Below are positions 1 through 5,215 of a DNA stretch of 6,799 nucleotides, one piece after another. This DNA is from Lachnoclostridium sp. UBA6475. Lineage in GTDB: Bacteria > Bacillota > Clostridia > Lachnospirales > Lachnospiraceae. A model generated the notes under the pieces. That model was not told where the DNA came from. It was given only the letters and a program-made list of their open reading frames with translations, and did no database searches. Made by a program: the position numbers and the translations under genes. The stretch covers positions 1 through 6,799 of the forward strand of contig DJNB01000014.1 in NCBI GenBank assembly GCA_002435545.1. Reading direction: 5' to 3'. The number at the start of each line of letters is the position of its first letter. The first letter of the stretch is position 1.

Positions 1-1
1 T

Positions 2-241
2 AGTAAGGATAAACGTTTTTTGAAAACTGACCTGGCAAAAGATGGAAAGGAGGAAATCCAGATGGGACCAATTTCAGATGTGTTAGATGAGATCGAAGCG
101 ATAGGATTTGAGAAGGGAACTTCTCGTATCAATCGTTTAAATGCAGCACTGATCAAGGACAATCGTACGGTAGAACTTTTCCAATCAACGCAGGATGTTG
201 AATTGCAGAAGAAGTTGATGGAAGAATACGGAATCAAGTAA
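2..241 (+). CDS. C-terminal part of a protein cut by the left edge (Rpn/PD-(D/E)XK-like tail), or a 59-aa small protein starting at 62
   Basis: The frame is open from base 2 to the TAA at 239-241, giving 79 visible residues with no stop before the left edge. The segment ILSD-like 'PISDVLDEIEAIGFEKG', followed by 'SRINRLNAALI', 'NRTVEL' and the ending 'LQKKLMEEYGIK', resembles by eye the C-terminal tail of Clostridia Rpn-family nuclease/transposase-like proteins. In those, an acidic helix and a 'GIEKG' turn lead to a helix ending in 'EYQKKLFEEF'. The catalytic region would lie outside the window, so the family assignment is inference. The alternative is an independent 59-aa protein from ATG 62, which has a good AAGGAGG at 47-53, eight bases upstream. 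A TTG at 20 could also serve as a start. No signal peptide or membrane segment is visible. The gene is separated from the repressor gene by a terminator. Confidence 0.55.
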   Translation, partial: SKDKRFLKTDLAKDGKEEIQMGPISDVLDEIEAIGFEKGTSRINRLNAALIKDNRTVELFQSTQDVELQKKLMEEYGIK

Positions 242-326
242 TAATAAAGCATGCGTAGGGCATCAAGTTTTGCTTGGTGACAGGATATGATGTAAAGTTT
301 TGAAGTTGTGTGGTTAAAGAGTTAGG

Positions 327-365
327 ATCACCAGGGAAGGGTAACATTTCTCTGGTGATTTTTTT
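327..365 (+). terminator. Intrinsic terminator upstream of the blaI-M56 operon
   Basis: Bases 327-338 (ATCACCAGGGAA) pair with 348-359 (TTCTCTGGTGAT). This gives a 12-bp stem with one G-T wobble and a 9-base loop, followed directly by a run of seven T (359-365). It would end transcripts of the gene finishing at 241 and insulate the promoter that starts 11 bp further on. Confidence 0.88.
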
Positions 366-373
366 AAAACACT

Positions 374-422
374 GGTTGACAACGTAAACCAATCGTGCTA
401 TGATGGGTTTACAAAGTAAACC
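374..422 (+). promoter_or_regulatory. Tandem operator: two near-identical 17-bp dyads flanking the promoter core
   Basis: Site O2 at 406-422 is GGTTTACAAAGTAAACC, a perfect 7-bp inverted repeat around AAA. Site O1 at 374-390 is GGTTGACAACGTAAACC, which differs from O2 at only two of 17 positions; one of these makes the TTGACA of the -35 box. The sites are 32 bp apart, close to three helical turns, so two repressor dimers would sit on the same face of the DNA. O1 covers the -35 box and O2 covers the predicted start. BlaI/MecI-family repressors bind short dyads at their own promoters, so the BlaI-like protein encoded downstream is the likely ligand (inference). The half-site differs from the TACA/TGTA core of the classical bla/mec operators. 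Confidence 0.8.
376..404 (+). promoter_or_regulatory. Promoter of the blaI-M56 operon (housekeeping sigma type, extended -10)
   Basis: The -35 box TTGACA (376-381) is a perfect consensus and the -10 box TATGAT (399-404) has one mismatch. They are separated by 17 bp, and a TG at 396-397 forms an extended -10. The predicted start is near 411. A promoter this strong needs a repressor to keep it silent, which fits the dyads lying over its -35 box and start site. Confidence 0.85.
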
Positions 423-438
423 GAAAGGATGAATGTAT

Positions 439-816
439 ATGATTACGAGCAAAGAATGGTACATCATGCAGGTGTTGTGGGAAAATGGCGCGTGCAGTCT
501 TATGGAGATTGTTGCACAGATGGAGCAAAAGACAAAATGGAGTAAAAGTACCTGCGCCACGATGCTTCGCCGTATGACGGAAAAAGGTGTGATTGGTTAT
601 GAGACAAAGGGAAAGACAAAATATTTTTATCCGATCGTTCAAAGAGAAGAAGTGGTCGTGCCGGAAACTAAAAACTTCCTCGGACGGATTTATGATGGAA
701 GTATTGGGGCGATGATGAGCACACTGGTAAGACAGGGAAATTTGAGTGAAAAGGATATTGAGGAGCTGGAAAATATATTGAAAAATGCACGTCAGAATGC
801 ACAAAAGGAGGAGTGA
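439..816 (+). CDS. BlaI/MecI/CopY-family winged-helix transcriptional repressor
   Basis: Cytoplasmic DNA-binding repressor of 125 aa, within the usual 120-130 for the family. The N-terminal winged helix covers about residues 1-70. It contains the family hallmark 'EWYIMQVLW', the helix 'SLMEIVAQM', the recognition helix around 'WSKSTCATMLRRMTEKG' and a wing with 'KTKYFYPIV'. The C-terminal dimerisation helix includes 'LSEKDIEELENIL', very like BlaI/MecI. ATG 439 is chosen because AAGGA at 425-429 lies nine bases away; the in-frame ATG at 433 has only a three-base gap but remains possible. The stop overlaps the region of the next gene's Shine-Dalgarno, so the two are co-transcribed and probably translationally coupled. 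It is expected to bind the dyads at 374-422 and to be inactivated by the adjacent M56 protease. The signal need not be a beta-lactam, and no beta-lactamase gene is seen here. Confidence 0.92.
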   Translation: MITSKEWYIMQVLWENGACSLMEIVAQMEQKTKWSKSTCATMLRRMTEKGVIGYETKGKTKYFYPIVQREEVVVPETKNFLGRIYDGSIGAMMSTLVRQGNLSEKDIEELENILKNARQNAQKEE

Positions 817-818
817 AC

Positions 819-3074
819 ATGCGGGAAATATTGATTTCATCAAGTGTGATGATCTTGCTGGTTATGTTGTTTCGTGCTGCATTCAGAGGAAAAGTGAGTC
901 ATAGACTGATCTACGCTATGTGGCTGTTAGCAGCGGTGCGTCTGATCGTGCCGGTTAATGTCGGCTCGCTTAATTTTGGCTTATCCGGCATGGTAAATCA
1001 GGTGCAGAATCACACGGAAAATACACAAAAAATAGAACAGGTACAGATGTCTCAATCATCGACAGATACAATTGTGATACAAAAAAATACGACAAAAAAT
1101 AACATTACAATTCCTGCCGCTGAAAAAGAGGAGAGGACAGATATTTCAAGCCGGGAAAAACTGATCTCCCTGTGGAATGACTACAAAGAAAAGGTTTGCT
1201 TTTTTGGAACCTGTCTGATCTTGTGTATTGCTTTGATAACAAATAGTATCTTCTCGTATAAATTAAAAAAGAAAAGGAAAATTTTGGAAATAACAAAAGG
1301 GGAATTAACGGTCTATGAGTCGGATCAGGTGCAGGTGCCATGTTTGTATGGGGTATTTCATCCGGCCGTTTATCTGCCGGTGCAAGTGGCGGCAGAGTTT
1401 ACGGATGCGCAGAAAGCATGGATTCTCCGTCATGAAGAATGCCATTATGAGCAAAAGGATCACATCTGGTCCCTGCTGCGCATTTTGCTTACGGCAGTCT
1501 ATTGGTTTCATCCGCTTGTGTGGCTGGCGGCATATTTATCCAAAAAAGATGCAGAGATTTCGTGTGACGAAAAGGTATTAAAAGCCACGGATCTGACGCA
1601 GAAAATAGCGTATGGAAAAACGCTGCTCTGTGTTACCGCCGGGACACAAAAGTTGTCTGTTTTCTGCTCGACGACAGCGGCGGCAAGCAGTAAAAAGGAG
1701 TTGAAAAATAGAATGCGGAAAATTGTGGAAGACAATAAATACAAGAAAAAGGCGAGAGTAATACTCACATTTTTAATGGTGGCAAGTATTATATTTACCT
1801 TCAGTGGATGTGGAAATATGGCGCAAAATGAAACAAAAAATGCTTCGGATACATCCGGTAAAATAGAAAATACGAAGGCATCGAATAATGACGGCCAGAA
1901 TGCGTCGAAGCAGGAAAATGGCACGGCAAAAGATGATACGATTTGGAACAAAAAATTTACGGATTTTTTGAAAACAAATCAAAAGAAATACAAATTATTT
2001 TCCGTCGTAACGGTTAGCAAAAACAGCGAACCAATTCTTCTTGCAGCAAAAAAACAGTATGCCGGTGACGTGCTGGATGGGCTTTCCAGTAAAATACGCA
2101 CTGACGTTACCGAAAAAGGGGAGCCGATGAAGATTAAATCAGGAGCCGATGTGTATGCTTTGGTGGACGGAAAAGTCAAAAAAATAGATTCTATTTCCTG
2201 TTCCAGCAGCGGAGAGTGGATTCATTACAATGATGGAAAAGTATTTGTGGATACGCACCATAGTTTGACGGGGTACGAATTTACCGGTGTAAAGTGGATC
2301 ACTACAGAAATCTCCGAGGACTTAAAGAATGGTTTTGATAATGAATTTGCAAAGCAGTTTTTCTGGAATTTTGATATTGCGGACAGTGTGATATTCTGGA
2401 ATAATACGGACAAAAACAGAAAGAAAATAGAAAACGACTCGTACGGTTCAGACTCCGTATTTCGGAAGCGGCTGGTAGAGGGTGGAGTTAATTTTGAAAG
2501 TCAGGATGCATTCGGTGTTGTGCGAGACATTAAAAAGCCGGATACGTCAAGTCTTACATATGATACCAATGCAATTTATACCGGCGAAAATGCCCCGGTG
2601 ATCTGGATCAGTTATGTTCATAACGGAAAAGCAAGCACGGTATGGAGTGAATCGCCGGAAGAAAATAAAGATATGATCTGGAGTGTTTCCGCCAATGTGT
2701 GGGATCAGACCAAATGGGAGCAGTATTATGTGATCGAAAAAGACGGCGCAGAGAAAGACGCGACACTTTTGCGGATCCGTCCGGCGACATATTCCGGCAA
2801 AGGGAAAGCCGGATATGAGTGGCAGCAATTTTATCTGACAAAAGATGGAAAAGAGCATATCACGGCAGAGGACAGTATGATCTATGATCCGGATGCGGTC
2901 ACACAGGAAGACATGGATAACATGGGGGCGTTCATTGATAATTTATGGAAAGATAGATTGGAGAATGCCACCTGCCTTCTGAGTACCTATGAGTATTTCA
3001 GCCAATATTCAGATTTTGGAAGGATTATGTATGAAAAATTGCAGATAGAAAAAGAAAATATGCAAAAAAATTAA
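819..3074 (+). CDS. BlaR1/MecR1-like M56 membrane zinc metalloprotease with a non-penicillin-binding external domain
   Basis: Probable signal-transducing protease (antirepressor) of 751 aa. Likely membrane segments are residues 3-23, 29-49, 126-147 and 312-329. Between the last two lies the cytoplasmic M56 domain, with HEECH (205-209, an HExxH zinc motif), the hallmark 'YWFHPLVWLA', and 'AEISCDE', where E246 is the probable third zinc ligand. E246 lies 37 residues after H209, as in BlaR1. Residues 50-125 form an Asn/Thr/Gln-rich outer loop. After the last membrane segment come a Ser/Asn-rich linker (about 332-360) and some 390 residues of Trp- and Tyr-rich external domain. I see no SxxK active-site motif there, so it is not recognisably a beta-lactam sensor, and the protein is about 150 residues longer than BlaR1. 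ATG 819 is chosen over GTG 813 because AGGAGG (806-811) is seven bases away. It probably cleaves or releases the upstream BlaI-type repressor. The inducing ligand is unknown. Confidence 0.9.
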   Translation: MREILISSSVMILLVMLFRAAFRGKVSHRLIYAMWLLAAVRLIVPVNVGSLNFGLSGMVNQVQNHTENTQKIEQVQMSQSSTDTIVIQKNTTKNNITIPAAEKEERTDISSREKLISLWNDYKEKVCFFGTCLILCIALITNSIFSYKLKKKRKILEITKGELTVYESDQVQVPCLYGVFHPAVYLPVQVAAEFTDAQKAWILRHEECHYEQKDHIWSLLRILLTAVYWFHPLVWLAAYLSKKDAEISCDEKVLKATDLTQKIAYGKTLLCVTAGTQKLSVFCSTTAAASSKKELKNRMRKIVEDNKYKKKARVILTFLMVASIIFTFSGCGNMAQNETKNASDTSGKIENTKASNNDGQNASKQENGTAKDDTIWNKKFTDFLKTNQKKYKLFSVVTVSKNSEPILLAAKKQYAGDVLDGLSSKIRTDVTEKGEPMKIKSGADVYALVDGKVKKIDSISCSSSGEWIHYNDGKVFVDTHHSLTGYEFTGVKWITTEISEDLKNGFDNEFAKQFFWNFDIADSVIFWNNTDKNRKKIENDSYGSDSVFRKRLVEGGVNFESQDAFGVVRDIKKPDTSSLTYDTNAIYTGENAPVIWISYVHNGKASTVWSESPEENKDMIWSVSANVWDQTKWEQYYVIEKDGAEKDATLLRIRPATYSGKGKAGYEWQQFYLTKDGKEHITAEDSMIYDPDAVTQEDMDNMGAFIDNLWKDRLENATCLLSTYEYFSQYSDFGRIMYEKLQIEKENMQKN

Positions 3075-3083
3075 AATTTTTTC

Positions 3084-3112
3084 TTGCCAACGAAAAAAAA
3101 TTGTGCTAGAAT
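3084..3112 (+). promoter_or_regulatory. Promoter of the T-box/aspS2-gatCAB operon
   Basis: TTGCCA (3084-3089) and TAGAAT (3107-3112) are 17 bp apart, with TG at 3104-3105 forming an extended -10. A/T tracts at 3064-3082 lie immediately upstream and could act as an UP element. The predicted start is near 3119. The -35 box begins only 10 bp after the stop codon of the M56 protease gene. Confidence 0.8.
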
Positions 3113-3214
3113 GACAGACAAAGGCAAAGAAGGAAACGATTGCTTATGCAGTGACCTTACGACAGGAAGAGGCGTCACCGACTGAGAGCGCACTCACGGA
3201 AGCGGTAAGCAGGA

Positions 3215-3218
3215 GAAC
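3215..3218 (+). other. T-box specifier: AAC (Asn) at 3216-3218, overlapping GAA (Glu) at 3215-3217
   Basis: In well-known T-boxes the specifier codon is followed by A and, nine bases later, ends at GAGC or GAGU. Here AAC, then A (3219), then UUCCGGAGC (3220-3228) matches that spacing, so AAC for asparagine is in the canonical register. Shifting one base upstream gives GAA for glutamate. This matches the overlapping two-codon specifier reported for the transamidation operon of Clostridium acetobutylicum. Confidence 0.75.
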
Positions 3219-3309
3219 ATTCCGGAGCAGGTAAACTGAACTAGAGTAGGTTTACACGGGTCGCACCGTTATCTGTCAGAAAAGAGGAAAATTCCATGAA
3301 TTTTCAACG

Positions 3310-3355
3310 CGGGTGGTACCGCGGGTAAGAAATGAGAACATTGATACCCGTCCCG
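3310..3355 (+). promoter_or_regulatory. T-box antiterminator helix with UGGU acceptor-binding bulge
   Basis: Helix A1 pairs 3310-3313 (CGGG) with 3352-3355 (CCCG). The conserved 7-base bulge UGGUACC is at 3314-3320. Helix A2 pairs 3321-3327 (GCGGGTA) with 3345-3351 (TACCCGT), with one G-T wobble. The 3' strand (3345-3355) overlaps the 5' arm of the terminator (from 3347), so the two structures exclude each other. Confidence 0.88.
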
Positions 3356-3388
3356 GCGAAGCTTCAGGCTTTGCTGAGGCGGGTTTTT
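3347..3388 (+). terminator. T-box-regulated intrinsic terminator
   Basis: Bases 3347-3362 pair with 3368-3383 (one C-A mismatch, three G-T wobbles) around a 5-base loop TTCAG, followed by TTTTT (3384-3388). It is the default off state of the riboswitch when tRNA is charged. It also stops read-through arriving from the blaI-M56 operon. Confidence 0.92.
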
Positions 3389-3476
3389 AGTATAAAAATA
3401 TAATGCTGAAAACAAGTTTCAGAGCCGGAGCAGAACAAAAATTTGTTTCGTAGAGCCACCAGAAAGTCAAAAAGAT

Positions 3477-3527
3477 AAGGACACATTCCCTCATAGCGGA
3501 AGGAGTGTCTTTGAAATGGCAGACACT
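3477..3527 (+). promoter_or_regulatory. Two mutually exclusive leader hairpins between the T-box terminator and aspS2
   Basis: Hairpin A pairs 3477-3484 (AAGGACAC) with 3505-3512 (GTGTCTTT), continued by TTCC(3486-3489)/GGAA(3498-3501) across a small internal loop. Hairpin B pairs 3504-3510 (AGTGTCT) perfectly with 3521-3527 (AGACACT). Both use the same GTGTC (3505-3509), so only one can form at a time. Hairpin A buries an AAGGAG at 3500-3505, and hairpin B holds ATG 3516 in its loop. The pairing is visible; a regulatory role is inference. The rest of 3389-3550 shows no gene beyond the 12-codon ORF and no second promoter that I can support. Confidence 0.45.
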
Positions 3528-3554
3528 GGCATCTACAGAAGGAGGTACTCATGA
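3516..3554 (+). CDS. Possible 12-codon leader ORF overlapping the aspS2 start (ATGA)
   Basis: ATG 3516 is preceded by AAGGAG (3500-3505) at a spacing of ten bases. It opens a 12-codon frame, MADTGIYRRRYS, that ends at TGA 3552-3554. That stop overlaps the aspS2 start at 3551-3553 in the ATGA arrangement typical of translational coupling. The three Arg codons AGA-AGG-AGG are at the same time the aspS2 Shine-Dalgarno. A ribosome on this ORF would disrupt hairpin B and pass over the aspS2 ribosome binding site. It may be coincidental: the ORF is very short and has no known homologue that I recognise. Confidence 0.3.
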   Translation: MADTGIYRRRYS

Positions 3555-4891
3555 AATTTGTAACAGGAAGCACAGAAAAGCAAGTAATGGAGATCTCGGA
3601 TGTCCTGGCGCAGTTAGACAGCCTGGCAGGAAAAGAGATTCGGATGAACGGAGCAATTCACACCATACGAGATATGGGAGAGGTTGCCTTCGTTGTGTTG
3701 AGAAAACGGGAAGGTCTGGTGCAGACCGTCTTTGAGACCGGTGCGGTCAAAGACAAGGAGCTGAAAGACCTGAAAGAGGCAGCGACCGTCGAAGTCAGCG
3801 GTGTCGTTGCATTGGAGGATCGTGCGCCGAACGGATTTGAAATTCGGCTGACAGAAATTACCATTTTGTCGGAACCGAAAGAACCGATGCCGATTCCGAT
3901 CAGCAAATGGAAATTAAACACATCACTAGAGACAAAATTAAATCTTCGTCCGATTTCACTTCGAAATGTCAGAGAACGGGCAAAATTCAAGATTCAGGAA
4001 GGAATCGTTAGAGGATTCCGCGATTACTTATTTTCACAAGGATTTACAGAAATTCATACTCCTAAGATTGGTGCAAAAGGTGCCGAGGGCGGAGCCAATA
4101 TTTTCAAACTGGAATATTTCCACAGACCTGCCGTGCTTGAGCAGAGTCCACAGTTTTATAAACAGATGATGGTCGGTGTATTTGACCGCGTATTTGAGGC
4201 GGCGCCGGTATTTCGTGCAGAAAAACACAATACGAAACGTCATTTGAACGAATACACATCGCTCGATTTTGAGATGGGTTATATCGACAGTTTCCAGGAT
4301 ATTATGGAGATGGAAACCGGATTTTTACAATATACAATGAAACTTTTGGAAAAGGAATACGCAAAAGAGCTGAAAATGCTCGGTGTCACACTTCCAAAGA
4401 CAGACGAGATCCCGCAGGTGCATTTTGATGAAGCAAAGCGTCTCGTGTCAGAAAAATACGATCGCAAGATTCGCAATCCTTACGATCTGGAGCCGGAAGA
4501 AGAGATGTTAATAGGAAAATATTTCAAAGAAGAATACGGTGCAGATTTTGTATTTGTCACCCATTATCCTTCCAAGAAGCGTCCATTTTATGCGATGGAT
4601 GATCCGGAAGATCCGAAATTTACATTGAGCTTTGACCTGCTCTTTGACGGATTGGAAGTGACGACCGGCGGACAGCGTATCCACGATCTGGATATGCTGG
4701 AAGAAAAGATTGCAGCAAGAGGAATGACCGAAGAGGGCATGGAACATTATCTTCAGGTATTCCGCCACGGCATGCCGCCACATGGAGGTCTGGGAATCGG
4801 ACTGGAGCGTATCACAATGAAACTTCTGGGCGAGGACAACGTGCGCGAGACAACATTGTTCCCGCGTGATCTGAACCGACTGGAACCGTAA
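3551..4891 (+). CDS. aspS2: Aspartate--tRNA ligase, archaeal/eukaryotic type, predicted nondiscriminating (Asp/Asn)
   Basis: Class IIb cytoplasmic synthetase of 446 aa that activates aspartate with ATP and charges tRNA-Asp and, here, probably tRNA-Asn. The N-terminal OB fold (about 15-105) reads the anticodon. The catalytic domain shows the flexible loop 'GAKGAEGGANIF' (174-185), the aspartate-pocket segment 'QSPQFYKQ' (198-205), motif 2 'FRAEKHNTKRHLNE' (221-234) and motif 3 'GIGLER' (415-420). It lacks the long insertion of bacterial AspRS, and its length fits the archaeal type (about 430-440). By recalled alignment to Thermococcus AspRS, His37 ('GAIH') sits at the W26 position and Pro93 ('RAPNGFEI') at the K85 position. 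These are the two residues linked to nondiscrimination. Strong AAGGAGG (3539-3545) lies five bases before ATG. The gatCAB genes follow at once, as expected for an enzyme that makes Asp-tRNA-Asn for amidation. Confidence 0.95.
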   Translation: MKFVTGSTEKQVMEISDVLAQLDSLAGKEIRMNGAIHTIRDMGEVAFVVLRKREGLVQTVFETGAVKDKELKDLKEAATVEVSGVVALEDRAPNGFEIRLTEITILSEPKEPMPIPISKWKLNTSLETKLNLRPISLRNVRERAKFKIQEGIVRGFRDYLFSQGFTEIHTPKIGAKGAEGGANIFKLEYFHRPAVLEQSPQFYKQMMVGVFDRVFEAAPVFRAEKHNTKRHLNEYTSLDFEMGYIDSFQDIMEMETGFLQYTMKLLEKEYAKELKMLGVTLPKTDEIPQVHFDEAKRLVSEKYDRKIRNPYDLEPEEEMLIGKYFKEEYGADFVFVTHYPSKKRPFYAMDDPEDPKFTLSFDLLFDGLEVTTGGQRIHDLDMLEEKIAARGMTEEGMEHYLQVFRHGMPPHGGLGIGLERITMKLLGEDNVRETTLFPRDLNRLEP

Positions 4892-4910
4892 GGAAGAATG
4901 GAGGAAAATT

Positions 4911-5204
4911 ATGGCAAATATTATTTCAGATGAAACAATCGAGTATGTAGGTATCCTTGCCAAATTAGAGCTTTCCGATGAAGAGAAAGAGCAGGCAAAA
5001 AAAGATATGGGTAGTATGCTCGACTATATTGATAAGTTGAATGAACTGGACACGACCGGCGTAGAGCCGATGTCCCACGTATTTCCGGTGGACAATGTGT
5101 TCCGCGAAGATGTAGTGACCAACGGTGATGACCGGGATGAAATGCTTGCAAATGCGCCGCAGAAAAAAGACGGTACTTACATGGTGCCTAAGACATTCGC
5201 ATAA
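4911..5204 (+). CDS. gatC: Asp-tRNA(Asn)/Glu-tRNA(Gln) amidotransferase subunit C
   Basis: Small structural subunit (97 aa, normal length) that wraps around GatA and stabilises the GatA-GatB heterodimer. Family hallmarks are visible in order: 'LAKLELSDEE' near residues 17-26, the helix 'MLDYIDKLNELDTTGVEPMSHV' region (38-59), 'NVFREDVV' (64-71) and the C-terminal 'APQKKDGTYMVPKTF'. The start ATG 4911 has GGAGG at 4900-4904, six bases away, and lies 19 bp after the aspS2 stop, inside the same operon. The order aspS2-gatC-gatA-gatB suggests coordinated supply of a nondiscriminating AspRS and its amidotransferase, perhaps as a tRNA-Asn transamidosome (inference). Confidence 0.96.
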   Translation: MANIISDETIEYVGILAKLELSDEEKEQAKKDMGSMLDYIDKLNELDTTGVEPMSHVFPVDNVFREDVVTNGDDRDEMLANAPQKKDGTYMVPKTFA

Positions 5205-5215
5205 GGAGGGCAATT

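Larger units (their letters stand above)
3119..3388 (+). promoter_or_regulatory. T-box riboswitch (tRNA-sensing transcription attenuator) controlling aspS2-gatCAB
   Basis: The leader has the T-box parts in canonical order. A plausible Stem I base is CAGT(3149-3152)/ACTG(3235-3238) plus TTAC(3157-3160)/GTAA(3231-3234). The AGGAAGAGG segment (3164-3172) would be the 5' side of the specifier loop. The AG-rich bulge GACTGAGAGCG lies at 3180-3190, and the specifier GAAC at 3215-3218 is followed by A. The conserved AGAGTAGG is at 3243-3250. Stem III is ACGG(3256-3259)/CCGT(3266-3269). The T-box core GGGTGGTACCGCG is at 3311-3323, followed by the antiterminator/terminator switch. Uncharged cognate tRNA would pair with the specifier and the UGGU bulge, stabilise the antiterminator and let transcription enter aspS2. 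The gene content downstream fits Asn (and possibly Glu/Gln) sensing. The Stem I fold was drawn by hand and is less certain than the overall call. Confidence 0.95.

Noticed and set aside
261..279. Small hairpin CATCAAG/CTTGGTG with a 5-base loop after the first gene.
   Set aside because: No T-run follows and the true terminator lies 50 bp downstream; no function can be supported.
409..843. Long antisense reading frame opposite the repressor gene, and similar ones opposite aspS2, gatC and gatA.
   Set aside because: They lack convincing ribosome binding sites and recognisable domains, and are shadows of well-supported + strand genes.
3231..3255. GTAAAC (3231-3236) and GTTTAC (3250-3255) in the T-box leader resemble the operator half-sites of the blaI promoter.
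   Set aside because: The spacing (13 bp) differs from both operator arrangements, the 17-bp dyad is absent, and the sequence falls in conserved T-box segments (Stem I base and the AGTAGG region), which explain it.
3112..3278. TGACAGA (3112-3118) is complementary to TCTGTCA (3272-3278) and could close the whole T-box leader.
   Set aside because: Most of the 5' arm lies upstream of the predicted transcription start near 3119, so it is probably not in the RNA.
3434..3447. AACAAA-AA-TTTGTT palindrome after the T-box terminator.
   Set aside because: It is a low-complexity A/T palindrome with a 2-base spacer, and no neighbouring gene or promoter suggests an operator.
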